Origin: Pseudomonadota bacterium
GTDB lineage: Bacteria > Pseudomonadota > Alphaproteobacteria > Acetobacterales > Acetobacteraceae
Assembly (NCBI GenBank): GCA_021801255.1
Contig: JAJYYH010000033.1
Location: forward strand, 1-64,000
Direction: 5' to 3'
DNA length: 64,000 nt
The notes under the pieces are model-generated. The model did not search any database and was not told where the DNA came from. It saw nothing but the letters and a program-made list of their open reading frames with translations. The position numbers and the translations under genes were made by a program. This document shows positions 53,966 to 62,626 of this stretch, in pieces. Each line of letters begins with the position of its first letter. Position 1 is the stretch's first letter.

Positions 53966-54456
53966 GCCGGGCTCCCGGTAATCAGGATCGGGTTGCCGTT
54001 TTGGTCGGTCAGCACCGCGCCGGTGCTGGTGATGAGATCGTTGGGCAGTGCCGGCAGCGAGGAGAGCGAGATCACCGGCAGAAGAATGCTCCGCGCGAGT
54101 GTCCGCCCGGACAAAGTGCCGATGGTGATGGTGACGGTATAGACCGTGCCGGATTGTCCGGCGGCGAGCCACAGCACTGCGATCGCGCCATTGGCGAGAG
54201 CGGCGTTGAGCGTCAGATCGCCGGGATTGTCGGGTGCGATGGTGACGCCGAGGGTTGCGATGCCATCGCCCGGATTGCCGGTGAGGGCGGCCGAGATGTC
54301 GAACTGATAGTCGAGGACGTCGTTCGGATCCTTGAGCGGCCAGAGCGGCAGTTGCGGCGCCTGCGCCTCTGTGCCGCGCGGCACCGGGACGAAGCCGTCG
54401 AGCACGACGGTGCGCGCGGTCGAGGGCTGCCAGACATGGCTTGCGGGTGTTGACAT
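53962..54456 (-). CDS. Fibre-tail adaptor-like protein
   Basis: The start ATG 54456 (MSTPASHVWQPSTARTVVLD) gives 164 residues. LKDPNDVLDYQFDISAALTG followed by an immunoglobulin-like beta sandwich (VYTVTITIGTLSGRTLARSI) resembles fibre-tail adaptor proteins that sit beside tail fibre genes. It ends DQNGNPILITG. Confidence 0.55.
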   Translation of the reverse strand: MSTPASHVWQPSTARTVVLDGFVPVPRGTEAQAPQLPLWPLKDPNDVLDYQFDISAALTGNPGDGIATLGVTIAPDNPGDLTLNAALANGAIAVLWLAAGQSGTVYTVTITIGTLSGRTLARSILLPVISLSSLPALPNDLITSTGAVLTDQNGNPILITGSPA

Positions 54457-54478
54457 GGCGTACTCCGAAACCTTCCCG

Positions 54479-55720
54479 TTACCACTCAACAATGATGAGG
54501 CCGGCGCCACCCGGCCCGCCGCCGCCGCCGGCGATCCCGCCGGAGCCACCGCAGCCGAAAAACGCGCCGGTGAAGCCGCCCAGAGCGGTGGTGCTGCTGC
54601 CCGCCGGACCGAACGTGCTGGCGCCGCCGAACGCGCCGCCGCCGGTGCCGCCGAGCAAGCCGCCGCCGGAGAATGTCAGGCCGTTCTGGCCGGTCTGGCC
54701 GGGGAAATTGATCGCGCCGCCGGCGCCGACGCCGCCATTGGTGGCGCCCGCGCCGGCCCCGCCGGTCGTGCCATTTCCCCCCCCGCCCCCGCCGCTGGCC
54801 GAGGCGAGCGTGCCAAAACTCGTGGTCCCGCCGGCAAGACCGCCAGCGCCGCCGGCGCCGACGGTGAGCGCGATGAGGGTGCCAGGGCTCGCCGGGAAAT
54901 AGCCCTCGGCGTAGCCGCCACCGGCGCCGCCGCCGCCCGCGCCGCCGCCGCCCGCGCCACCTCCGCCGCCGCCGCCCCAGAGCCGCGCCTTGACCTGCGA
55001 AATCCCGTTGGGCACCACCCAATCGGTGCTCGCGGTGATCACCGCCATGCGCGAGACGCCCGGCGTCAGCGCCGGAAGTTTGTAAGGAATGAAGGGTGCG
55101 GCTGGAAGAGTTGCGATATTGCTGGCCGTGATGGCGCTCTGCCCATAGCTCACGGTGATGACATAGAGCCCGACCCAGCCGCTATCGACGGGGGGCGTGA
55201 GCTGCGAGCCCGTGGTCGCCGGCGCGCCCGATTTCATCTGCAACTGCACGGTTTCGACGCGTGCGGTATTCTGCGCGGCGCCGGAATTGCTCGGCCCGCT
55301 ATAGGGTTGCGTCGGGTTGGCGGCGTTGTAGTAGGGCAGCACGACGGGATCGGTATCGCTCTCCTCGAACGCCGCCTCGATCAGATAGTTGATCGACTGG
55401 CCCGAGGTTGAAGGCGTGGTCAGGGTAAAACTCGTGGCCGCCGTGTTGATGCCCATCTTGATCAGGGGATCGGTGTTGTCGGCCGGCAACGAGCCATAGG
55501 CAAGCGGATCGATGGTGGTGAGGGTGGTGATGCTGCCGGGCCCCACCGTGACGCTGAGCGAGGCGGGCGTCGTCGGCTGGCAGGCGAGGCCATCGACGAC
55601 GGTGTTGCTTCCGAGTGTCGCCTGCATGAGATAGCCGAAGGCGACGAGCGCGTTGCGATTGATCGTGAGCAGGTCTGTATCAAGCGGAATGGCGCCGGGA
55701 TAGACGATGTTGCGGTCCAT
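54479..55720 (-). CDS. Glycine-rich tail fibre/adhesin
   Basis: The 413 residues have an N-terminal assembly region and, from about residue 250, an extended glycine-rich tip with runs such as GGGGGGGAGGGGAGGGGAGG and FGGASTFGPAGSS, ending GGPGGAGLIIVEW. The repeated GGxG blocks recall polyglycine-II adhesin tips of some phage fibres. It precedes the adaptor and beta-helix fibres, so a third receptor-binding device is likely. Confidence 0.6.
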   Translation of the reverse strand: MDRNIVYPGAIPLDTDLLTINRNALVAFGYLMQATLGSNTVVDGLACQPTTPASLSVTVGPGSITTLTTIDPLAYGSLPADNTDPLIKMGINTAATSFTLTTPSTSGQSINYLIEAAFEESDTDPVVLPYYNAANPTQPYSGPSNSGAAQNTARVETVQLQMKSGAPATTGSQLTPPVDSGWVGLYVITVSYGQSAITASNIATLPAAPFIPYKLPALTPGVSRMAVITASTDWVVPNGISQVKARLWGGGGGGGAGGGGAGGGGAGGGYAEGYFPASPGTLIALTVGAGGAGGLAGGTTSFGTLASASGGGGGGNGTTGGAGAGATNGGVGAGGAINFPGQTGQNGLTFSGGGLLGGTGGGAFGGASTFGPAGSSTTALGGFTGAFFGCGGSGGIAGGGGGPGGAGLIIVEW

Positions 55721-55756
55721 GGAAACTCCCTCGGGCGGGCGCGGGGGCGCGCGGGC

Positions 55757-56413
55757 TCAGTTGCTGATGCGGGTCCAGGCGATGGTGGCGGCGGGCATGG
55801 TGGCGGCGATCACGGCGTCGATGTCGCCATCGCTCACCGCTTGCTCGACCATGGCGAGATCGGCGTATTCGATCGGCCCGACGCCGTAGCCGCCACCCTC
55901 GCCCCAGCCCGCGACATTGGCGATGCCATTGGCGAGCGGGCGATAGGCGGTGATGAAACATTGAAACGGCAAGCCGAGATCGCCCCATCCGCCGGCAAGA
56001 TTGTAGCCGGCACCACCAAGCTTGTAGCTTCCGGTATCGGCGGGACGCGCCGGCTCGAAGACGCGCGGCGCCCGTCCAGTGAGCGCGGTCAGCGCGGCGA
56101 TGACGGCGGCGCGGGTGCCGCGCGGGCGCAGCATCTCGCTTTCGATCGCGCTACGAAAGGCGGCATCTGATTGCTCCGGCCCGCGCGGCAAGCTCTCGCC
56201 AAAGAAATCAGCCGAGATCATGTCGAGGAAAATATCGGTCGCCGTCGCGATGCGGGTCTGGAGCTTGACATAGGCGAGGAGCGCGTAGAGCCAGGCCCAG
56301 ATCGCGCCGATGCCGGCGAGCAAGGCGTTCAAGATCGGGCTCGGCGTGCCGAACCAGGGCGGCAGCACGGCCGCGATGCGCGACGCCATATCGTTCTGGT
56401 CGCCGGTTGCCAT
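55757..56413 (-). CDS. Tail protein I-like (P2 gpI/Mu gp48 position)
   Basis: This 218-residue protein follows the baseplate J gene directly. SESLPRG-like FFGESLPRGPEQSDAAFRSA and EMLRPRGTRAAVIAALTALT are typical of the wedge protein downstream of J in contractile-tailed phages. It links J to the fibres. Confidence 0.6.
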   Translation of the reverse strand: MATGDQNDMASRIAAVLPPWFGTPSPILNALLAGIGAIWAWLYALLAYVKLQTRIATATDIFLDMISADFFGESLPRGPEQSDAAFRSAIESEMLRPRGTRAAVIAALTALTGRAPRVFEPARPADTGSYKLGGAGYNLAGGWGDLGLPFQCFITAYRPLANGIANVAGWGEGGGYGVGPIEYADLAMVEQAVSDGDIDAVIAATMPAATIAWTRISN

Positions 56414-56414
56414 C

Positions 56415-57539
56415 TCAGTTCACCACCACGCTCGCGGCCTTGACGACGCCATTGGCCGGCGGCGTGATGTCGGCCGTGGTGCCATTGAGGGTCATGTCGG
56501 TGACGTTGACGACCGCCGGATCGGCGTCATAGGCGAGCTGCGCGATGCGCGAATAGGCGAGGCCGGCGCCGATCGGCAAGGCATCGACGTAGAGGGTGAT
56601 CGCTTGCGCGACTTCCCCGACAATGGTGGCGAGCGTGGCATTGGCGGCGATGGTGACGGTGAGAACGATCGCGACCGGCACATCAACGGGACCAAGGACG
56701 GCGAAGCTGGAGCCAATCGGACGCACCGCCTCGATCGCGGCACTCACGGTCTGCAACAGGCTCGCCGGCGGATTGCCGGTGCCATTATCGATGGTCACGG
56801 TGAAAAACCCCATCTGCGCGGCGCCGGCGGCGTTGGTGTTTTCGGCGATCAGGTAGTTCAGGCCCTGCTGCACGCTGCTCACCGCGTAGCCGACGGCGAT
56901 TGGCGTCGCCAGCGAGCGGGAATTGATGTAGTTGACAAAACGGGCGCGAAACGCCGCGTCGGTCTCGGCGTTCAGGCCGCCGGTGAAGGCCAGCGGATTG
57001 CTCACCTGATCGACGCCGGGCATCGCGGTGCCGAGCAATGTCACGGTGGCTGGCTGAACATTTCCCGCCGCACCCGGTGTCGTCGCCACGACCGGCACGC
57101 TGAGTGCGCCGAGGCCGGCGGCCAGCACATAGCCGTTGAGCGTCCCGCTCCAGGCGGGATTGGCGGGGTCGGCGACGACCGTGAAACTCTCGGTGCCACC
57201 GGCGGTGCTCACCGTCGCGCCCACGGGCACGAGCGCGGTATTGCTCGGGGTGAAGCGCGAGAAGGTGACGGTGCCTGAGGCGGCGACGGCGGGAAGGCGC
57301 GTCAGGCCAAAATCCGCCATCCAGCTATCGAGATCGGACCCCGCGCTGGTTGCCGCGCGGGTCATCGACAGCACCTGGAGAATAAGCCATTGCAGCCAGA
57401 GCGCGACCGAGCTGCTCGCTTCGAGTATGGCGCGCAGCACCGAACCCACCGAAAGATCGAGCAGCGCGCTGCTCGCTCCTTGCACGGCGGCGGCGGCGTT
57501 CTGCACCAGGGTTGAAAAATTCTGCAGGTTGAGCGTCAT
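56415..57539 (-). CDS. Baseplate J-like wedge protein
   Basis: This 374-residue protein belongs to the baseplate J/gp47 family: ASAGSDLDSWMADFGLTRLP near the N-terminus and TDAAFRARFVNYINSRS in the middle. The ATG overlaps the gp25-like stop (ATGA). It forms the wedges of the baseplate. Confidence 0.88.
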   Translation of the reverse strand: MTLNLQNFSTLVQNAAAAVQGASSALLDLSVGSVLRAILEASSSVALWLQWLILQVLSMTRAATSAGSDLDSWMADFGLTRLPAVAASGTVTFSRFTPSNTALVPVGATVSTAGGTESFTVVADPANPAWSGTLNGYVLAAGLGALSVPVVATTPGAAGNVQPATVTLLGTAMPGVDQVSNPLAFTGGLNAETDAAFRARFVNYINSRSLATPIAVGYAVSSVQQGLNYLIAENTNAAGAAQMGFFTVTIDNGTGNPPASLLQTVSAAIEAVRPIGSSFAVLGPVDVPVAIVLTVTIAANATLATIVGEVAQAITLYVDALPIGAGLAYSRIAQLAYDADPAVVNVTDMTLNGTTADITPPANGVVKAASVVVN

Positions 57540-57910
57540 GGCGCATTCCCGATGGCAAAGGACAAAACCTGCGTCTCCCCACTCGGCGCATCGACATAGC
57601 TGATCGAAACGCTGAGCGTGCCGGTGGTGTCGGCGGAGATGGCAATGGCGGGTGCCGGTGTTGGTGCGACCACTGCTTCGTTGAGCATTTGCGTGCGGAT
57701 CACCGCCGCGATCTGCAACGGGTTCGCGGGCTGGCCCACGAACTGCGCGAGCCCGGCGCCGTAGCTCGGTTGCCAGATGTAATCACCGGGATTGGTGAGG
57801 AGGCGGCGCAGCACGCGCTGCTGGCCGCGCACAGCGCCTGCGGCAAGCGCCAGATCGCCGGTCGGGCTGACCGCGAGATCATTGCCCCATTGCTGGAAAA
57901 GATCGTTCAT
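57536..57910 (-). CDS. Baseplate protein W (gp25-like)
   Basis: The 124 residues include GAVRGQQRVLRRLLTNPGDY and IWQPSYGAGLAQFVGQP, matching the gpW/gp25 lysozyme-like family of baseplate proteins. Its place between spike V and wedge J is canonical. Confidence 0.8.
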   Translation of the reverse strand: MNDLFQQWGNDLAVSPTGDLALAAGAVRGQQRVLRRLLTNPGDYIWQPSYGAGLAQFVGQPANPLQIAAVIRTQMLNEAVVAPTPAPAIAISADTTGTLSVSISYVDAPSGETQVLSFAIGNAP

Positions 57911-57925
57911 GGTGCGCGTGATTTC

Positions 57926-58477
57926 TCAGTTCTGTGGGCTCGGCGGCGAGGTCGTGGTGCCCTCGACGGTGTGGGTATGCGCGTCATAGGCGCCGCGCAG
58001 GCTGGCCAGCGTGCCGTGGCCATCGGCAACCTCGCCGCTCGCGGTGATCGAGCCGGTGACGTTGAGATTACCCGTCAGGGTGAATTGCGTGGCATTCGCC
58101 GCGATCGAGCCGTCGGCCAGGAGTTTGATGAAACTCCCCGATTGATGCACCAGCCAAAACTCGCCGGCGGGTGCCGCGGGCGGCGGCTGGTTGAGATTGT
58201 AGGCGGCACCGAGCACGATGCCATGTTCGGAATCACCCTCCTGGGCGACGACGAGAACCTGATCGCCGGGCGAGGGCAGCGCGCTCAGACCCCAGCCATT
58301 GCCAACCCAGAGCGAAAGTACCGGCAGCCAGCCACTCAGAACACCCTCGGGCTGCAACAGCACGCGCGCCGTATAGCTGTTCGGATCGACGCTCGCGACC
58401 ACGCCGAAGCGCGGCTGCGCGAGCGCCTGGTCGAGCGCGCCCGCCTGAGCGCGGAGCGCGTTCCAGAGCCGTTCCAT
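57926..58477 (-). CDS. Baseplate spike protein V (gp45-like)
   Basis: This 183-residue protein has an OB-fold region (RFGVVASVDPNSYTARVLLQ, GDQVLVVAQEGDSEHGIVLG) and a C-terminal beta-prism ending AYDAHTHTVEG. The HxH near the tip is the iron-binding apex motif of P2 and Mu spikes. It is the membrane-piercing tip of a contractile tail. Confidence 0.87.
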   Translation of the reverse strand: MERLWNALRAQAGALDQALAQPRFGVVASVDPNSYTARVLLQPEGVLSGWLPVLSLWVGNGWGLSALPSPGDQVLVVAQEGDSEHGIVLGAAYNLNQPPPAAPAGEFWLVHQSGSFIKLLADGSIAANATQFTLTGNLNVTGSITASGEVADGHGTLASLRGAYDAHTHTVEGTTTSPPSPQN

Positions 58478-58492
58478 GGCAATCGCTTCCGT

Positions 58493-59725
58493 TCAGGGCG
58501 TGGTCGTGCCGACGACGAGATTGGCGGGCGGCGTGAATTGGCGCTGGGGCGACGTGTTCTTCGCGCGAATGCGCTCGGTGAAGCCGCCATCGAAGCTGAT
58601 CTCGCGCTCTATCGTGTCGATAAAATAGGTTTGATCGAACGCCGTGCCGCTGCCGGCAACCGCGATCATGTCGCGCGGCGAAAGCGCCAGCTCGCCGGGC
58701 AGGCGGATCACCACGACGCGCTCATGCTGGGTCAGCTCCTGCAGCTTGGTCATCGCGTATTTCAGCGCTTCATCGGGCGAAAGATTGGGCCGCACGAAAA
58801 CATAGCTCTGCGGCGCGGCGCCCTGCTGACCGAGGCCCACGACGCCGCTGGCGCTGACGCTTTGCGTGAACGCACTCGCGGTGCGGCTGTTCCAGCTCTT
58901 TACCGTCACGGAAATATCGCCCGCCAGCGTGAGCGCGCGCTCCATGCGGAGATCGATCACATTGGCGCCCCCGCCAAACGAGGCATCGGCCGAAACTGTC
59001 AGCGCCGGCGCCGGATTGGGATTGGGCGGCTGGAAATAGAGCGTCGTGCCGGATACGAAAACGTCGAATCCCTCGCGCTCGGCGAGCCAGACCAGAAGAT
59101 TCCATTCCGTCGTCGCGCGGGAAAACTGATCGAGCGTGATGCGGTCGTGCTCGTTGTTGTAGTAGCGCCCGACCGGTGTCGTCGTCGGCGTCACCACCGC
59201 CGCCATGTTATGGCCGGCGGCAAGCGTGCTGGCGATCGCCGACGCGGTCTGGTTGGCGTAGCTTTGCTGGGTGCGGGTCGCGATGAACGCGGCGGTCAGG
59301 TCACGCCCTTGCAGCCGCACGCTCTGGCGGAGCGCGTCGATCTCGAGGCTGTCCACCGCGCCGATGATCAGGCTGTTCCAGAACGTCGCACCGAGCGGCG
59401 CGCTAAGCGGCGCGAAGCCGGCCTGCAGCTCCAGCATGATAAAACTCTGCGCCGCCCAGAACGCCGGTGTCGCCACGGGATCGGCGCCGAGCGCGATGAC
59501 CAGGGCGAACGTGTCGGCGGCATAATGGTTGTTGGCGCTGACATAGGCTTGGCGGACGCCGAGCACGGGGACGCCGTTGATCAGGGCGCGGAGCCGTGGC
59601 GCGCGCACCACCCCGCCCGCCGAGACGCCCTCCGGTGCCGCGCCGCCGCTCAGAAGCGCGGTGCCGACGAGGCCGCTTGCCGCGTTTTCGCCGGGCGAAA
59701 GCGGATTGCCGAGCAAGCCGCTCAT
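58493..59725 (-). CDS. Baseplate hub protein D (gp44-like)
   Basis: This 410-residue protein carries VQ/RLQGRDLTAAFIATRTQQ and DQFSRATTEWNLLVWLAERE, typical of gpD/gp44 hubs that connect tube and spike. It overlaps the X gene by 4 nt. Confidence 0.8.
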   Translation of the reverse strand: MSGLLGNPLSPGENAASGLVGTALLSGGAAPEGVSAGGVVRAPRLRALINGVPVLGVRQAYVSANNHYAADTFALVIALGADPVATPAFWAAQSFIMLELQAGFAPLSAPLGATFWNSLIIGAVDSLEIDALRQSVRLQGRDLTAAFIATRTQQSYANQTASAIASTLAAGHNMAAVVTPTTTPVGRYYNNEHDRITLDQFSRATTEWNLLVWLAEREGFDVFVSGTTLYFQPPNPNPAPALTVSADASFGGGANVIDLRMERALTLAGDISVTVKSWNSRTASAFTQSVSASGVVGLGQQGAAPQSYVFVRPNLSPDEALKYAMTKLQELTQHERVVVIRLPGELALSPRDMIAVAGSGTAFDQTYFIDTIEREISFDGGFTERIRAKNTSPQRQFTPPANLVVGTTTP

Positions 59726-59907
59726 TGTTGCGCGATGCCGCCGGTGGCGTTGGGGTTGACGTCGGGGATGAGCAGCGTGTTGAGCCCGCTCAGCATCGGA
59801 TCGCTGAGGTTGTTAAGCTCGGCGATGCGGATCCATTGCGTCGCATCGTTGAGATAAAGCGCCGCGAGCTGGAAGAGATTGCCGCCGGCGATGGTGATCG
59901 TCTGCAT
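59722..59907 (-). CDS. Tail protein X (LysM-like)
   Basis: This 61-residue LysM-like protein (GGNLFQLAALYLNDATQWIR then IAELNNLSDPM and LLIPDV) matches the P2 gpX family. Start and stop are coupled to both neighbours. Confidence 0.8.
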   Translation of the reverse strand: MQTITIAGGNLFQLAALYLNDATQWIRIAELNNLSDPMLSGLNTLLIPDVNPNATGGIAQQ

Positions 59908-60650
59908 CAGGAACTCGCGTTTTGCAAATTGGTCGCGGTGCGCCCGACATAGCCCCCGGCGGTGGCGAGGGCTGCGAGGGTGCCGGCGGCGCTGGTCGCG
60001 CTGGTGAGCGCCGCGGCGCCGGCGGCGGCATTGCTGGTGGCGAGCGGGCCGGCGCTGCTGGCCAGCGCGCTCGCGGCCGCGCCCATGCCGCTGGCGACGC
60101 TGCTCTGCAGGCCGCCCACGGCGTTCTGCGCGCCGAGATAGGCGCTGGTGCCAAGCGTGGTCGCGCCGGGCGCGGCGATCGCGCTCTGGGCCGCGGCGAA
60201 ATTGATGTTGGTGCCGCCGAGGAGGCTGCCGGCGGTGGCGAGATCGCCGCTCGTCTGCTCGCTGAGCGAGGCTGCAACACCTTCGATCATTTGCAATTCA
60301 TCCTGCAGCACGGTGCAGGTGATGCGATAGGGGATCCACCATCCCGCCTGGTATTCCGCGGTGAATTCGGAAATCACCACGGAATAGAGGAAAATATCCC
60401 ACGACAGCGGCAGCACCAGGCCTTGGCCGCGCAAGGTGTCGAGCAGCAACGCGCGCTCGCTCGCGGCGGGCCCGGTGAAAATCCCGCTCCAGCGGAGCGC
60501 TGCGTCATCGCGGCCCATCGCATCGATCACCCGCGCGCCACCCGGCAGCTTGTGCACGGCCAGCCGCTGTGCGCCGCCGAAGAACAGAAAAGGCGGAATC
60601 TCGAAGCCGGAAAACAGCACCGGACCCAGCGTGAGCGTGACGTCGGACAT
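59907..60650 (-). CDS. gpU/gp43-like tail protein (DNA-circularisation-type N-terminus)
   Basis: This 247-residue protein has an N-terminal domain with GGAQRLAVHKLPGGARVIDA, WSGIFTGPAASERALLLDTL and AEYQAGWWIPYRITCTVLQD, resembling baseplate hub/distal tail proteins (gpU or gp43). The C-terminal 100 residues are Ala/Gly-rich. The 125 nt upstream is non-coding as far as I can see. Confidence 0.65.
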   Translation of the reverse strand: MSDVTLTLGPVLFSGFEIPPFLFFGGAQRLAVHKLPGGARVIDAMGRDDAALRWSGIFTGPAASERALLLDTLRGQGLVLPLSWDIFLYSVVISEFTAEYQAGWWIPYRITCTVLQDELQMIEGVAASLSEQTSGDLATAGSLLGGTNINFAAAQSAIAAPGATTLGTSAYLGAQNAVGGLQSSVASGMGAAASALASSAGPLATSNAAAGAAALTSATSAAGTLAALATAGGYVGRTATNLQNASS

Positions 60651-60775
60651 GGGGTGCCTCTCAGAGCCTGAAAATCAAGCGAACTTGAAACGAATAGCCG
60701 CGGGGAACCTTGCTTTCTGCCGATCGATCCCGGGCACGCGGGCAGGGTTTTTCAAACGCTCGGCGAACCATCGGC

Positions 60776-61744
60776 CTAGGGCACGACCGGCGCGCCCGGC
60801 CAGAGCGGGCCGAGACGGGTATCGACGCCGGAATAGCCGGCGGGCGGACGGTTTGCCGCGGCCGCGAGCTGTTCGCCGAACCATTGTCCGACACGTGTGC
60901 CATCGAGCAGCACGTCGCCGTGAATCTGGAGCGCGGCACTGCCGCCCTCGGCGAGCGCCCCGCGTGGCGCGGCGGCGGCGCCGGCGAGCAGCGGTGAGGC
61001 GGGGGCAGCGCTTGGCGTGCCACGGAGCGGTGCGCTTGGCCGGCCGCGCGCCCCGCGCGGTGCCGCGGTCTCACTGGCGCCGGCAGGAGGGGCGGGGGGC
61101 GCGGTAAAGGGCAGGGGCGCGGGCGCGGAAAATTCCTGAGGCGTGCTCTCGAAGGTATCGCTCCGTTCCGGCGCCATCGGTTGCAGGCCGCGGGTCAAGG
61201 CGAGAAGATCGGCGATGCCGAGCCCGGCAACCGGCGCGGGTTCAGACACCTCGTCAAGTTGCGTGACCGGAGCGATCGGCTTCGACAGAGTGAGCGTCCC
61301 GAGCACGGGCGGCGCGATCGCGGGTGACGCCGGCACGCTTGCGGCGCGCTCCCTCGCCGTGTCGGATGGCGCGGGCTCGGGAGCGGCGCGCGGCGCGGCG
61401 GCGCGCGGTGCCGGCACGGCCTCGGGGGCGGCGCTTGGTGCGGCGGTGAGCGTCGTCGCGATGACCGCGCGCTCAACGGGCGCGGGGCGCGCGGGGTGCT
61501 GCAGTTCGGGCGGTTCGGGCGCGGCTGGCGTCGCGTTCTCGCCCCGCGCGCGGGCGGGCCCGCGCGCGACACCGCCAAAAGCGGCGAGCGCGGGGCCCGC
61601 CGCCTGCCGCAGCGCGGCCAGGCCCGCGAGGCTTTCCCCCAGTGCGGCATTAAGGCTTTGGAGATCACCCCGGATCATCGCGAGACCCGCCGAGACCTCG
61701 TCGTCGAGCGCCAGGGTGATGCCGATGGTATAGGCGTCGTTCAT
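60776..61744 (-). CDS. Short tape-measure-like protein (candidate)
   Basis: This 322-residue protein occupies the tape-measure position. The N-terminal 55 residues are helical (LALDDEVSAGLAMIRGDLQS, LNAALGESLAGLAALRQAAG), followed by a long Pro/Ala-rich disordered middle and a C-terminus with LLDGTRVGQWFGEQLAAAAN. It lacks the membrane helices of long tape measures. If it sets tail length at about 0.15 nm per residue the tail would be near 50 nm. Assignment is by position. Confidence 0.45.
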   Translation of the reverse strand: MNDAYTIGITLALDDEVSAGLAMIRGDLQSLNAALGESLAGLAALRQAAGPALAAFGGVARGPARARGENATPAAPEPPELQHPARPAPVERAVIATTLTAAPSAAPEAVPAPRAAAPRAAPEPAPSDTARERAASVPASPAIAPPVLGTLTLSKPIAPVTQLDEVSEPAPVAGLGIADLLALTRGLQPMAPERSDTFESTPQEFSAPAPLPFTAPPAPPAGASETAAPRGARGRPSAPLRGTPSAAPASPLLAGAAAAPRGALAEGGSAALQIHGDVLLDGTRVGQWFGEQLAAAANRPPAGYSGVDTRLGPLWPGAPVVP

Positions 61745-62109
61745 GGCAGCTCGGCGATCGCTTGCGCCAAACGGGCGGCGATATCGGCGGCGATCTCGGG
61801 GGCGAGTGCCGCGGCGGCGGGGGCGAGGAAGGGGCGTGGCGGGTCAAACCGCGTCCCCAGCTCCTGATAGCGCGCAACCGCGCTGGTCGAGCCGACGACC
61901 ACGCGCCGCGCATCGCTTTCGCCGGCGATGCTGTCATAGAGCGCGCCGTTGCGCATCCAAGGGGCCGCATGCGGGCCGCCGGGCGGGGTCGCGAGGCGGG
62001 CGCGCACGGCATCCGCGAGACGTTCCCGCGCGTGCCCCAGCGCCTCGCGCTGCACATCACCGAGATCGAGCGCCGCCAGGCGGCGGGCAAATTCGCCAAG
62101 GCCGATCAT
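61741..62109 (-). CDS. HK97 gp10-like tail-completion protein
   Basis: The start ATG 62109 (MIGLGEFARRLAALDL) is fixed by a TGATG overlap with the end of the frameshifted chaperone frame. The 122 residues include VGSTSAVARYQELGTRFDPP then RPFLAPAAAAL, typical of gp10/minor tail proteins (GTxxxPxRPF). Its position after the chaperone is unusual. Confidence 0.65.
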   Translation of the reverse strand: MIGLGEFARRLAALDLGDVQREALGHARERLADAVRARLATPPGGPHAAPWMRNGALYDSIAGESDARRVVVGSTSAVARYQELGTRFDPPRPFLAPAAAALAPEIAADIAARLAQAIAELP

Positions 62110-62626
62110 CAACCAGTCTCCTGCCAGGCGAGAGTTGACCAATCAAAGCGCCGACCATCGAGCGTGCCGAGGATCACCACAAAGGCGAGCCGCTCGTCAT
62201 CGGGCAAGCTGAACGCGACGTCGAAGGGCACCCCGTTCCGAACGAGATAGAGGCAATCGATCAGATCGGGGTGCCCACTCAGTTTTTTGCCGCATCCAAC
62301 TGCGCCGCGCGGCTGCTCTGGGTCGCGGCGAAGGCGGCGGCGACGGCGGCGAGCCCGGACTCGCCGAGCTTTTGCACGACCATCTCGATCTGTGCCTCAT
62401 TGGCCGGGTTTGGCAGCGGCACGTCCTCGATCGCCGCCACCGCGAAAGCCAGAAGCGCGATCGCGAGATAGGGTTCGTTCTGCGCAAGCTGCGGCCCGAC
62501 CGCCTTGAACAGACGGAGTTTCTCGAGTGCGCCGATGCGCCGGAGCGTGATCCGCCGGCCCTCTTTGTCAGTAATCACCGGCGCCGCCTCGGCGGCGGCG
62601 ACGATACGCTGCTGGGCGCCGCTCAT
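62109..62626 (-). CDS. Frameshifted tail chaperone fusion (E+E'/G-T-like)
   Basis: A -1 slip at A AAA AAC (62288-62282) joins the 115-residue chaperone to 57 more residues: LSGHPDLIDCLYLVRNGVPF then DVAFSLPDDERLAFVV and ILGTLDGRRFDWSTLAWQET, stopping at TGA 62109-62111. That stop overlaps the next ATG by one base, as with other junctions in this cluster, so the -1 frame is under coding constraint. Lambda G-GT and P2 E-E' use the same strategy between tube and tape-measure genes. Confidence 0.75.
62279..62626 (-). CDS. Tail assembly chaperone (P2 gpE/lambda G-like)
   Basis: This 115-residue helical protein lies between tube and tape-measure candidate, the canonical chaperone position. Its ATG overlaps the tube stop (TGATG). 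It ends AAQLDAAKN with the codons GCA AAA AAC TGA, which contain a slippery heptamer. A fraction of ribosomes probably continue in the -1 frame to 62109. Confidence 0.75.
   Translation of the reverse strand: MSGAQQRIVAAAEAAPVITDKEGRRITLRRIGALEKLRLFKAVGPQLAQNEPYLAIALLAFAVAAIEDVPLPNPANEAQIEMVVQKLGESGLAAVAAAFAATQSSRAAQLDAAKN
62282..62288 (-). other. -1 ribosomal frameshift slippery site A_AAA_AAC
   Basis: In the zero frame the codons read GCA AAA AAC TGA, so the heptamer A AAA AAC fits X XXY YYZ exactly, and the stop codon immediately follows. The downstream sequence is GC-rich but I did not prove a stimulatory pseudoknot. Confidence 0.75.
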
